A stretch of 62,003 nt of DNA from JAVKNF01 sp031537795 (GTDB lineage: Bacteria > Pseudomonadota > Alphaproteobacteria > Rickettsiales > Deianiraeaceae), in NCBI GenBank assembly GCA_031537795.1, contig JAVKNF010000026.1, positions 1 to 62,003 of the forward strand. The letters run 5' to 3'. A program made the position numbers and the translations under genes. Of the stretch, positions 54,079 through 62,003 are shown piece after piece. The notes below the pieces were generated by a model. It worked only from the letters and a program-made list of their open reading frames with translations. It did not search any database and was not told the DNA's origin. Position 1 is the first letter of the stretch. Each line of letters opens with the position of its first letter.

Positions 54079-54957
54079 GTTTTTCTTTCTGTTCATTTTT
54101 TCCAAATTCAACTCTGATTCTGTTTTATTCTCTTTTAAAAATGAAGTTAACTCTTTAAGCACTAAATTAATAGAATTTTCATAATTCTTTCTTTCTTCTT
54201 GGGTGATAGCTCCTTTGTTGTCATTAATCCAATCTCTTTCAAACATTATTTCTTCATATAAAGATTTAAATTCTTTTTCATCTTGGTCTAAACTCCCTTT
54301 ATCTATTTCTTTATTAATTATCTCGGTTAATTTTGAATCTAATTTAAGTATAACTTCTTTTTCGTTAAAATCTAGAATAGATGATTCTTTTTTATATATT
54401 TCATTTTGTCTTTTTTTATAGCTAGATTCTATTTCATTTAATATTTGTTGTTGTTCTGCAATAAAATCTTGTGTAATTGCTTTTTCATAATCTTGGATAG
54501 CTAATTTGATTCTTTCTTCTTCTATATTTATATATTCTTGAAATTTTGGAAATAGATCAGGCTCTCCTATAACTTCATAATGCCCTGCTTCTTGATTTTC
54601 ACCTAAAAATTTTATTCTCTTGCTTTCTTCCTTTTCAAAAGAAATTCCGTCTTGACTTCTTTGATAAGAGAATAAATTTGTTAATATACTATCTTCAATA
54701 AAACTACCCTCTAAAATACTGTAAAATTCTCTAAATTTTTTAAATGCATCATCTAAAGTATTATCCTCCACTTTTAAATTATCCAAAAGAAATTTATCAA
54801 ATTCTTCATAAGACATTTCTTCTATTCTCTTTGCTAAATCTTCTCCTAATAGAATTTTTAAATTATAATTGTCTGTATTATTGTAACTGTCAATTAAAAC
54901 AGACCAAAGAGCACAATTATTTTGACTGCCTGGGATTTTTATTGCTCCTTCTTTCAT
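54064..54957 (-). CDS. Putative OTU/papain-like cysteine protease (candidate effector)
   Basis: 297 residues, no signal peptide. The N-terminus IPGSQNNCALWSVLIDSY resembles the OTU box (GDGNCLFRA-type) with Cys15 as nucleophile, and AGHYEVIGE with His126 resembles the OTU histidine segment. Between them lies a helical domain. After about residue 140 comes a long Glu/Lys-rich coiled coil (about 140-290) without known domains. OTU proteases cleave ubiquitin chains, and bacterial ones are effectors delivered into eukaryotic cells. Family assignment is from two short motifs only. It ends 14 bp inside the convergent glycosyltransferase end. Confidence 0.45.
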   Translation of the reverse strand: MKEGAIKIPGSQNNCALWSVLIDSYNNTDNYNLKILLGEDLAKRIEEMSYEEFDKFLLDNLKVEDNTLDDAFKKFREFYSILEGSFIEDSILTNLFSYQRSQDGISFEKEESKRIKFLGENQEAGHYEVIGEPDLFPKFQEYINIEEERIKLAIQDYEKAITQDFIAEQQQILNEIESSYKKRQNEIYKKESSILDFNEKEVILKLDSKLTEIINKEIDKGSLDQDEKEFKSLYEEIMFERDWINDNKGAITQEERKNYENSINLVLKELTSFLKENKTESELNLEKMNRKKNLTVN

Positions 54958-55034
54958 AAATACAAATTAGATTGTACCTTGTAAAATGTTAATTATCAAA
55001 TAATATTAATAATTTATAATTTATGACTGTAGAA

Positions 55035-55889
55035 TTAAGATGTAGAGTATTTTTCTAAAACTAGAGAGACCGTATTTTTAATTCTAAATATCATATTTTG
55101 TCTTTGATCTTTACCTAGAAGCCCTCTTGCATCAAGTATATTTAAAGTGTGGCTAGCATTTAAAGCTTCCGAATATGCTAGATAGATTTTGTTGTCTTCT
55201 AAAAATTTATTAGAATTTTCCAAGTAAATCTCAAAATCTTCTTTTAGTTTTTCGTTATCTCCTTGAAAAAATTGATTATAAAAATGAAAATCACTTTCTT
55301 TTTCTTCTGGGTGAAAATCTTTATAAGCATGATTTTCATTCCATTCTAAATCAAATATATTTTGTTTATTTTGAAGATATAAAGCTAATCTTTCCATTCC
55401 GTAAGTTAACTCGACAACTGGTAAAATTAAATCAATTCCACCTATTTTTTGCATATAAGTAAATTGACAAATTTCCATCCCGTCGCACCATACTTCGTAA
55501 CCTATTCCAGAAGCTCCAATTGATGGATTCTTCCAGTTATCCTCAAGAAATCTTATATCATGTTCTTTTAAATTTAAACCTAGAGTTTCAAAACTTTTTA
55601 TACATAATTCTTGTATATTTTTAGGTGTTGGTTTTAGGATTACTTGCATTTGATAATATGCTCCAACTCTGTTTCCTTGATTTATTGTACGAGAATCAGA
55701 GGGCCTCAAACAATATTGCAATTGACAAATATTCCAATTTTTTTTACCTAGAACATTAAAAGCTGTCTGTTCACAAAGAGTTGCAGCACCGACTTTTGAT
55801 ATATTCCCAGGAATGAAGGCACAATTATTTTCTACCCAAAAATCGCTTAATTTTTTTATCATTTCTTGGAATGTAATTAATGTCTTCAC
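55035..55889 (-). CDS. glyQ: Glycine-tRNA ligase alpha subunit
   Basis: 284 residues, normal GlyQ length. It has TFQEMIKKLSDFW, the segment YYQMQVILKPTPKNIQELC, HDIRFLEDNWKNPSIGA, GYEVWCDGMEICQFTY and TYGMERLALYLQ. It pairs with GlyS, which here is the C-terminal part of the fusion at 21.1-23.6 kb. The usual glyQ-glyS operon is therefore broken, about 31 kb apart. Confidence 0.96.
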   Translation of the reverse strand: MKTLITFQEMIKKLSDFWVENNCAFIPGNISKVGAATLCEQTAFNVLGKKNWNICQLQYCLRPSDSRTINQGNRVGAYYQMQVILKPTPKNIQELCIKSFETLGLNLKEHDIRFLEDNWKNPSIGASGIGYEVWCDGMEICQFTYMQKIGGIDLILPVVELTYGMERLALYLQNKQNIFDLEWNENHAYKDFHPEEKESDFHFYNQFFQGDNEKLKEDFEIYLENSNKFLEDNKIYLAYSEALNASHTLNILDARGLLGKDQRQNMIFRIKNTVSLVLEKYSTS

Positions 55890-56000
55890 GATATTTATAT
55901 TAATATATAATAGAAATATTTTATTTACAATAAAAGCAAGTTTTTGTATTTAAATTTAAAATATTCTTGTAAAATAAAATCAATTCTTTAAACAAAAATA

Positions 56001-56438
56001 ATGATAACAATATACACGGATGGCTCTTGTATAAATAACCCTGGAAAAGGAGGCTGGGCTTTTATATTAATATACGGAAGCTCTAAAAAAGAAATAAAAT
56101 TACAAGGAAATGAAGTTAAAACAACAAATAATAGAATGGAAATATTAGCCTCTATAAAAGCATTGGAGCACTTAAAACAGGAAGAAATCGAGGAAGAAAT
56201 AGAAATATTTACAGATAGCAATTATTTAAAAAATGGAATAACAATTTGGATTGAAAATTGGATTAAGAATAATTGGAAAACAGCAAGTAAAAAGCCGGTA
56301 TTAAATCAAGATTTATGGATTAGATTATTTGATCTAACTCGAGATTTTCAAATTAAATGGAACTGGGTAAAAGCTCACAATGGAAATAAATATAATGAGA
56401 TAGTTGATAGTATGGCAAAACAGTCCGCTTTAAACTGA
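56001..56438 (+). CDS. rnhA: Ribonuclease HI
   Basis: 145 residues, standard. The catalytic acids are visible: Asp7 (IYTDGSCINNPG), Glu47 (NNRMEILA), Asp72 (FTDSNYL) and Asp136 (VDSMAKQ); WVKAHNGNKYNE supplies the His. It removes RNA from RNA-DNA hybrids. Overlaps the convergent membrane-protein gene by 9 bp. Confidence 0.97.
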   Translation: MITIYTDGSCINNPGKGGWAFILIYGSSKKEIKLQGNEVKTTNNRMEILASIKALEHLKQEEIEEEIEIFTDSNYLKNGITIWIENWIKNNWKTASKKPVLNQDLWIRLFDLTRDFQIKWNWVKAHNGNKYNEIVDSMAKQSALN

Positions 56439-57485
56439 ATAAAACAAAAGTTCTATACCTATTGCATTTATTAATACATTGCTCATTTTCATCTTACCGC
56501 TTTGAATAGGTCTTAAATTGACAAAAGCATTAGTCGTGTCCTCAAATGCTGTCTTATTATACATTTCTATAGTTGGAATAAATGTAGTTCTCCAAAAAAT
56601 ATTTATAACTGTATTCTGCCCAATGCCAAACCCAACACCTAATGTAGCGTTAAAAGTTGGTAAAATTAAATTAGAACTTAAAAAATAACTATCTTTTGAA
56701 AAACCGTAACCAATTCCAATCCCTAAACCAAAAAAAACAGATAATTTACCAGAGAAAAAACATCCTCTTAAATAATTGTTAAGTGACAACATCATAATAT
56801 CAACACTTATAGCTTGCCCTGAAATTTTAAAATTATGACCATATAAAGATGAGATTGAATTTAACTTACTGTTTATCGGCAGATATTGTAATTCAACTTC
56901 GAAACTATAATAACTAGGAAAAGCATAACCCACGGCAAATGCAAAAGACGGCATAATTCTTAACGAACCAGAACCCTGAAAAATATTATAATCTATCGTG
57001 TCTCCTCTTGAATTTAAAAGTTGCGTCTCCATTCCGCCAAAGTTAAAAGAATAAGGGAAAGTTACCATTAACTTCACACTTCTATAAGCACCGGACATTT
57101 TTGATATATCTTCATCAAAGTCAAAAATACTCTTAATCTTAGAGAATATACTAGGCTCATCATCTCCTTTCAAGTCTATTCCTGACTTTAAGATTTGGGA
57201 AGTGGAATTATTTTTTAAGTCTTCTGAATCTATTTTAGTGTCTGTTTTATTTAAATTAACTTCATTAGAAGATAAATTAATATTCTTAGTTTTGATATAT
57301 TCTTCAAATGTTTTTTTATCTATATATTGATATTCTGATGAAATATTAGATTTATCTTTCTGTTCTTCAAGCTCTACACTGTAGTGGAAATCTTTTTGAT
57401 TTGTAATATCTAAATCTGTTCCTGTTGCTTTAAGATTATCTATCAATAAAGAATAATTTAGAATAAAGATAAAAAAATAAAACAT
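56430..57485 (-). CDS. Putative outer-membrane β-barrel with acidic N-terminal linker
   Basis: 351 residues. Signal peptide (about 1-20), then a hydrophilic Asp/Ser/Asn-rich linker (about 22-130). A barrel-like region follows (about 135-351) with Gly/aromatic alternation (FAFAVGYAFPSYYSFEVELQ, LSVFFGLGIGIGYGF, NATLGVGFGIGQNTV), ending AIGIELLFYSV. Strand pattern and terminal aromatic residues fit an outer-membrane protein. Family unknown. It lies downstream of the lytic transglycosylase on the same strand with a 48-bp gap. Confidence 0.6.
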   Translation of the reverse strand: MFYFFIFILNYSLLIDNLKATGTDLDITNQKDFHYSVELEEQKDKSNISSEYQYIDKKTFEEYIKTKNINLSSNEVNLNKTDTKIDSEDLKNNSTSQILKSGIDLKGDDEPSIFSKIKSIFDFDEDISKMSGAYRSVKLMVTFPYSFNFGGMETQLLNSRGDTIDYNIFQGSGSLRIMPSFAFAVGYAFPSYYSFEVELQYLPINSKLNSISSLYGHNFKISGQAISVDIMMLSLNNYLRGCFFSGKLSVFFGLGIGIGYGFSKDSYFLSSNLILPTFNATLGVGFGIGQNTVINIFWRTTFIPTIEMYNKTAFEDTTNAFVNLRPIQSGKMKMSNVLINAIGIELLFYSV

Positions 57486-57533
57486 AACAAAGTATTATAG
57501 AAAAAAATAGTTTAAAGTCAAAAATTGTATTTA

Positions 57534-58643
57534 TTAAGCTAGGTTCATCTTTTTTAAATTGTTATATAATATCGCCATAGATGCTGCATATAGAGTAGAT
57601 TTATTATATTTTAATAAAACTTTAAAATTAGAACTAGAAAGAAAATAATCTTTATTATTGACTTCATTATTAATATCTGGTGCAATTAAAACAAATTCTA
57701 GGTCTTTGATGTTAATATTTTTATCTTCAAAATTAACATCAACACCCATATTATTCCAATCTTTTATATTTTTTGAAACATTAAACCCAACATTACAAAT
57801 ATCTAAATCTTCTGGAATTTTAACATCAATTAAAATTGGCATTCTGTATGTCCAGCCCATTTTATTCAGAAAATTAGCAGTAGAAGAAACTGAATCTTCA
57901 ACAGAATATAGATCTATTTTATTTGCATCTTCTTTATATTTTACACCATATTTTACTATGTTTTCAGGCATAAATTGAGTTAAACCAACTGCACCAGCCC
58001 AAGAGCTAAAAGAACTAATCTTTAAAATTTTTTTATCCACTAATTTTGCAAAATAAATCAAATTACTCATAAACATATCACCTCTTAATGTTCCTTTAAA
58101 ATTTATACTCAAAGTATAAAGAGCGTCTACAATTCTATAGCTCCCAATAACGGTCCCTAATTTTGTCTCAAAATACATTACCGATAAAAGAATTTCTTTT
58201 TCGATTTTATATCTTTCTTCTACTTTATTAAAAATCTCCTTATTTGCTTTGTAAAAATTAGATATTCTCTCTAGAGTTTCATTATTGTTTACTTTGTAAA
58301 TATCATTAGAATAATATCTAAAATCTTTCTTTATTTCAGCTTGAGAATTCTGTTTTTTTATAGGTTCTTCTAGGTATTTTGCATTATTTAATATTGATTT
58401 TATAGTACTTTCAGATATTCTATTTTTCTTAAGTTCTATTTGTAAATAATTCTTAAATTCAGGTTCGTTAATTGATCTCTCCTGAAAAATATTATTATTT
58501 ATAAAAGTATTAGGATTTTTCTTTTTACAAGAAGAATAAGTATTAAAATCAATTAAATTTATTTTAATATCTTTTCTGTCTTCTAATTTTATTACTTCTG
58601 CATTTAATATAAAAGAGGAAACAATGAACAATAAATACATCAT
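57534..58643 (-). CDS. Lytic murein transglycosylase, MltB-like
   Basis: 369 residues with an N-terminal signal sequence (about 1-16). The SLT_2/MltB-type catalytic domain contains Glu159 in SVMYFETKLGTVIGSYRI and the signature SSWAGAVGLTQFMPENI. The region after about 300 matches the second half of the family. It cleaves peptidoglycan glycan strands to anhydro-muropeptides in the periplasm. The N-terminal third (20-110) is unusual and Asn/Lys-rich. Confidence 0.85.
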   Translation of the reverse strand: MMYLLFIVSSFILNAEVIKLEDRKDIKINLIDFNTYSSCKKKNPNTFINNNIFQERSINEPEFKNYLQIELKKNRISESTIKSILNNAKYLEEPIKKQNSQAEIKKDFRYYSNDIYKVNNNETLERISNFYKANKEIFNKVEERYKIEKEILLSVMYFETKLGTVIGSYRIVDALYTLSINFKGTLRGDMFMSNLIYFAKLVDKKILKISSFSSWAGAVGLTQFMPENIVKYGVKYKEDANKIDLYSVEDSVSSTANFLNKMGWTYRMPILIDVKIPEDLDICNVGFNVSKNIKDWNNMGVDVNFEDKNINIKDLEFVLIAPDINNEVNNKDYFLSSSNFKVLLKYNKSTLYAASMAILYNNLKKMNLA

Positions 58644-59026
58644 AATTTAAAAAACCCCTATTGGACGCAAACAATTCACTCGGTCTCATGTAAAACCTAT
58701 TATGATGTTATTCTCTTAACGAAAATCGATCATCAAATCAAAAAAAAATTCGTAAACCCTGGATAATTGTTCTTTATCGTACCAAAGAGGCTTAAATATA
58801 CTTTAACTTCTGTCAATCTTATTGTCAAATATTTTTTTAACGGGATTATATACTTTACAAAATCATTATTCATAAAATATCAATTTTTATCAGTCTTTTG
58901 CTCGCTTAAATTCTTAATAGTTTTATTCATTTTATCCTTGTTTGGGTTATCACATTTTTTCTCAAAACTGAAGCTTTTGTTTTTATTTTTTCTTTATAAG
59001 GTATTTGTTTTTTCATATTTTTCTAA
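58644..59026. other. Non-coding stretch
   Basis: No supportable gene. A 117-codon ORF on the plus strand (58767-59120) is just a T-rich hydrophobic run. Two adjacent TGTCAA boxes at 58797-58825 could be minus-strand TTGACA elements for the transglycosylase gene, about 160 bp upstream of its start. Otherwise nothing recognisable. Confidence 0.5.
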
Positions 59027-59299
59027 AATTTATCATATTTTGATGATGATTTATTTTATATACCTAAAGATAAATATTACGCGGATCTTTCTAATTCTAA
59101 AGAATGTGCAGAAATTTTAGAAAAAATGTCTCCAAAATATAAGGCTATCAATTTTATTAAAAAAATAAAAAATCTCAAAGATCTAGTAAATAATCCTGAT
59201 TCTAATTATAGAGAAGAATCGGCTTTTAAAGAAGGTATAGAAATTTTAAACGAATTCGAAAAAATGACACATATGGAATTTAAAACAAAAAAGAAATAA
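59027..59299 (+). pseudogene. Degenerate ORF, helical protein fragment
   Basis: An open frame without a proper start codon near its 5' end encodes a charged helical segment (DDDLFYIPKDKYYADLSNSK..., then FEKMTHMEF) ending at a TAA. It has protein-like composition, unlike the flanking T-rich DNA. It looks like a gene remnant whose 5' end is lost. Family not recognised. Confidence 0.4.
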
Positions 59300-59642
59300 A
59301 ACTAATTGGAGGTATTTTTAATTATAATGACGATTATAAAAAAGATAAAATAAATAAAAATTTAATACCTAGCTCATTAAAAAGAGAAATTAAAGAAGAA
59401 CTCGGAAATATTAATATTGAAAATAGCTTTTTATATCAAATTATTTTAAATAGAGACACAAATCATATTAATTTTATCTTTAAAATAAAAATAAAAGAAA
59501 TATTTTTAATTTAAAACAAAATAAAAAAGAAATTATCTCTTTATTTTTGATAAAAAAAGAAATAATAGAATTTCCAAATATTCAAAAATACACTATATCA
59601 AAATTATTACGATTTATATTAACCCCTCATTCAAATCCTTGA
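59284..59642 (+). pseudogene. Nudix-hydrolase-like remnant, frameshifted
   Basis: The frame from 59284 to 59514 contains KLIGGIF and, after an extended loop, SLKREIKEELGNINI, which fits the end of a Nudix box (REUXEEXGU). The spacing from GG to R is about ten residues longer than canonical. After a shift near 59508 a second frame continues with KKEIIEFPNIQKYTISKLL to 59642. There is no start codon at the beginning. Probably a decayed Nudix hydrolase, cut off by the element to the right. Confidence 0.45.
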
Positions 59643-60508
59643 AATCCTTGTATAAATAAGACATATCAAGGATTTTTATGTTATCTAATGCAAACATAAT
59701 TTTATTTACTGCCTGTTTCCCCGCCTCATCGTTGTCAAGATAGAGTTTTATTTTTGCATAATTTTCTTTATTTTCTTTTATAAAATCAAGTGTTTTATCA
59801 AGCATTGAGAGGGTATTTAAAACAATAACATCATCTTTTAAATCTTGATAATTTTTAAAAGAATTTACAGTGAAAAGAGAAAGAAAGTCAATAAAGCCTT
59901 CAAATATCAAAAGTGTTTTATCTTGGTTTTCTTCCTTTATTATGCTTGTTATGTCTTTTGGAGAGCCTTTTAAACTTCCTTTAAAAAACTTATTTCTCAG
60001 TTCAAAACCTCCGCTGTCGTTTTTAAAACCCAGGGCAAAATAGGTTTTTTCGTCTACTTTATACCGAACTTCTTTTAAATAGTGTCTTGCAATATCAATA
60101 TTGATTTTTCTTGATTGCAAATATTCAATTAAAGCCTCGTTTTGAAGGTCTTTTATTTGCTGTATGACATTTTCATTTTTAACTTTTTGTAAAACATCAT
60201 TCTTTAAGCTTTGGAGGTGTTTTTTTTGCAAGAATGTATCTTTACCGCCGACAAGGTCTGAAAGTTCTTGTAAAGCCTCTTGAATGGTGAAATTTCGCAG
60301 GTTCATAATGAGGTCAATCGTGCTTCCTCCTGTATGGCTTCCGTGGTCGTACCAGAGATTTAATTTTGTGTCTACTTTAAAAGAGGGGTATCTTCTTTTC
60401 TCAAAGGTGATAAATACCAAACTTCACTTCCTTTTGTTTTTTTGGATTGTAGCCCAGTTTTTCAAGAATATCGGTGATTGCAATTTGTTTTGCTTCTTGG
60501 ATTTTCAT
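59614..60508 (-). pseudogene. CHC2/Toprim DNA primase, Bacteroidetes-element type, two frameshifts
   Basis: The gene starts at the ATG at 60508 (MKIQEAKQIAITDILEKLGY) but stops at 60401. A second frame would give GSEVWYLSPLRKEDTP. The third (from 60420, 59614-60420) continues PSFKVDTKLNLWYDHGSHTG through a Toprim domain (LLIFEGFIDFLS, KIKLYLDNDEAGKQA) to KDLNEGLI. Restoring one base in the A-run at 60433-60436 and one in the C-run at 60385-60388 gives one uninterrupted protein. The layout is that of primase-like proteins on Bacteroidetes mobile elements. The start touches the vapC stop (TAAATG). Either inactivated, or two homopolymer read errors. Confidence 0.75.
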
Positions 60509-60940
60509 TTAGATTTCGCTTAACAATTTAATATGCCCGAATGCTTTTGTTTTTGCTTCGTGTTTTTTATCAATTGTTAAAAAATCACAATCATTTTCAA
60601 TTGCTAAAATATGATAAGAAACATCATAAAAACTTGGAAAACCTGACTTTGGATTTGAAGTTTTTTGTATCATTTCTTTTGATTTTCTAATAAGATGATT
60701 ATCAAGATTTACTTCTTCTAAATTAAAAGATTTATAGACATTTAAAAGATTTTCTACAAAATCAAGGTCTACATTATACTTTTGAGCAATATAAAAAATT
60801 TCATAAGTAAAAACAGACGGCACGAGAATTTGCACATTATTTAAAGAAATTTCTTTAATATATTTTCTTACCTTTTCAAAACCTTCTTCATCAAGAAAAA
60901 GTTTTGCAAAAACACAGGCATCTATAACAATTTTATTCAT
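60509..60940 (-). CDS. vapC: VapC-type PIN-domain toxin
   Basis: 143 residues with the PIN acidic residues in place: Asp7 (IVIDACVFAKLF), Glu47 (FTYEIFY), Asp106 (SFYDVSYHILA) and Asp124 (FLTIDKKHE). VapC toxins are Mg-dependent endoribonucleases cutting tRNA or rRNA. The antitoxin gene precedes it by 24 bp and the primase start follows its stop directly, so it sits in a mobile-element operon. Confidence 0.88.
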   Translation of the reverse strand: MNKIVIDACVFAKLFLDEEGFEKVRKYIKEISLNNVQILVPSVFTYEIFYIAQKYNVDLDFVENLLNVYKSFNLEEVNLDNHLIRKSKEMIQKTSNPKSGFPSFYDVSYHILAIENDCDFLTIDKKHEAKTKAFGHIKLLSEI

Positions 60941-60964
60941 ATATTTTTTAAATTATTTCTACTT

Positions 60965-61216
60965 CTAGTCTCTATTTCTCCCCTCTTGCAAAGTTTCATA
61001 AATACTTTTACCATTTGTTTTAAATGTTGGCAAATTATCAAGCATTTTTAAAAGTTTTTGCTTCCTTTCTTCTTGCTCTTTTTCTTGGTGTAATTTCGCA
61101 ATAGCTTCATTAATAAGTTTTGTTCTTTGTCCCCTTGGTTGTCTATTAAGCCAGTTTTTATTCTCTTCAGTAAGATACAAACTTGTTCTTTCAATTTGTT
61201 TTTCTACAGTTTTCAT
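60965..61216 (-). CDS. vapB: VapB-like ribbon-helix-helix antitoxin
   Basis: 83 residues. The N-terminal half (RTSLYLTEENKNWLNRQPRG then QRTKLINEAIAKL) fits a ribbon-helix-helix DNA-binding fold. The charged C-terminal half ends SIYETLQEGRNRD, a plausible toxin-wrapping tail. First gene of the operon with vapC; an imperfect palindrome overlaps its promoter. Confidence 0.75.
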   Translation of the reverse strand: MKTVEKQIERTSLYLTEENKNWLNRQPRGQRTKLINEAIAKLHQEKEQEERKQKLLKMLDNLPTFKTNGKSIYETLQEGRNRD

Positions 61217-61238
61217 ATTTAAAAATTATGTAATATAT

Positions 61239-61259
61239 ATATGTTATGGTATAGCATAT
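61239..61259 (-). promoter_or_regulatory. Imperfect palindromic operator of vapBC
   Basis: ATATGTTAT-GGT-ATAGCATAT: two 9-nt arms match at 8 of 9 positions. It lies 22 bp before the antitoxin ATG and downstream of a minus-strand TTGACA (61275-61270), where the -10 should be. This fits autorepression by the RHH antitoxin. Confidence 0.55.
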
Positions 61260-61295
61260 ATTTTATATGTCAAGCAAAATTTATTTTTTATAATT

Positions 61296-61629
61296 TTATT
61301 CTCTTAACTCTTCAATTTCTTGATAATGATTATCAGAGAATTTATGAGTATCTACATAATGAATGAGAATTGAAATCATAGCTGAAACACAACCATTTTA
61401 TGCGATAAATAAATATACATGGCAATAAACCATTTTCTTAATGGCACATTACTGTCTTGAAATATAGCTTCAACTCTAACAGAATATTTACCTTTGGTAA
61501 ATAAGAATCATTGCAACCACAATAATGACAAGGAATATTATTTTTAATTCTTCTATTGTATAAATATTTTATGCAATCAATTTCCGTTTTAAAGAAATTT
61601 ATTAATTCAATTAAATTCTTAAATTTCAT
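61296..61629 (-). pseudogene. IS1595-family transposase remnant
   Basis: Starts MKFKNLIELINFFKTEIDCI, YLYNRRIKNNIPCHYCGC: the ISXO2/IS1595 N-terminal zinc-ribbon with the first CxxC. The second Cys pair and GTIF region are damaged. In a shifted frame (from about 61490) it continues GKYSVRVEAIFQDSNVPLRK then WFIAMYIYLSHKMVV, and after another shift VSAMISILIHY to EIEELRE and stop. The DDE catalytic core is missing. A dead IS fragment. Confidence 0.7.
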
Positions 61630-61903
61630 ATTATTACTATATCAATCAATTAATTATAATAATAATGATATAAAATTAGAAATCAAGAAAAAGAGGGTCA
61701 AATTCTTTAATAATCACCAAGAAAATTGATAAAATGCCTGAAAATACAAGTAAAAATATGATTCTAGAGATATTAAGATAGTTGAAATAGACGAATTTTG
61801 AACGTTTTTGAAGAGAAAGCCATCACGTGATTTAGACATTACTGTTCATCAAAAACCACCAGTTTTTGCTTCCCCAAAACTTTTTATCTGTTATCATTAA
61901 AAT
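61630..61903. other. Intergenic stretch
   Basis: No gene or RNA recognised. Part of it (61780-61860) is less AT-rich than the surroundings and may be mobile-element flank. Confidence 0.4.
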
Positions 61904-62003
61904 ATGAATTCAATAAATTGTTTCTACAATACCTATGAAACCCTTATAACTAAAGCCCTAAAGAATAATCTAACAGAAAAAGAAATTCATGATGAGATTC
62001 ACA
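61904..62003 (+). CDS. Start of an unidentified ORF, cut by window edge
   Basis: ATG at 61904 followed by 33 open codons to the edge (MNSINCFYNTYETLITKALK, then NNLTEKEIHDEIH). Too short to identify; the segment looks helical. No obvious ribosome-binding site. Confidence 0.4.
   Translation, partial: MNSINCFYNTYETLITKALKNNLTEKEIHDEIH

Noticed and set aside
58767..59120. 117-codon plus-strand ORF with hydrophobic product
   Set aside because: It follows T-rich DNA, has low-complexity Phe/Leu/Ile content and no family pattern, and its 3' part overlaps the better degenerate frame at 59027-59299.

Overview
This window looks like a chromosomal segment of a very AT-rich, Gram-negative, host-associated bacterium, most plausibly a Rickettsiales-like alphaproteobacterium. 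The evidence is an outer membrane/LPS/peptidoglycan gene set (pal, an LptC/LptA-like protein, murI, a lytic transglycosylase, an LppC-like lipoprotein, outer-membrane barrels). There is also an NlpC/P60 peptidase resembling the gene-transfer-agent peptidase of alphaproteobacteria, scattered short operons, and candidate host-directed proteins. The lineage is an inference; a 16S or ribosomal-protein tree from the rest of the genome would settle it.

Left end (1-3.9 kb): a visibly more GC-rich mobile element. It holds an orphan ORF, two hairpins, a small ORF, a SpoVG-like protein, a gene II/X-type rolling-circle replication initiator and a large serine recombinase. The last codons of the recombinase lie inside a tRNA-Asn gene. 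The left boundary is outside the window. Just right of the tRNA (4.07-4.88 kb) is a decaying leucine-rich-repeat / coiled-coil locus with frameshifts and a 33-bp tandem repeat.

Core (4.9-58.6 kb): mostly housekeeping genes in short operons. Themes are: (i) diaminopimelate/lysine and amino-acid supply (lysC, DapL-like aminotransferase, asd, an amino-acid ABC transporter with fused binding protein and permease, LysE, glnA, pepA); (ii) translation (pheT, cysS, glyQ, and glyS fused behind a GlmU-type uridylyltransferase domain); (iii) envelope (fabH, manC, pal, lepB, secE, murI, glycosyltransferases, LptC/LptA-like protein, lytic transglycosylase, several outer-membrane proteins); (iv) nucleic acids (xerD-like, rnj, mutS, rpoD, nusG, comM, rnhA, thyA-folA); (v) stress (groESL, dps, hflC). 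A nucleoside diphosphate kinase with an N-terminal signal peptide and an OTU/papain-like protein with Asn-Cys and Gly-His-Tyr motifs are candidate host-interaction proteins.

Right end (58.6-62.0 kb): a genomic junk/mobile island. It has a degenerate helical ORF plus a broken Nudix-like gene. Next comes an operon of an RHH antitoxin, a VapC toxin and a frameshifted CHC2/Toprim primase of the type common on Bacteroidetes mobile elements. An IS1595-family transposase remnant and the start of an unidentified ORF run to the edge.

Two recurring points matter for start calls. Several ORFs can be extended 5' through a TTG that is really part of a TTGACA promoter box (pal, pepA, idi); I call the internal ATG instead. 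Some frameshifts (primase, LRR gene) sit in homopolymers, so sequencing error must be excluded before calling them pseudogenes.
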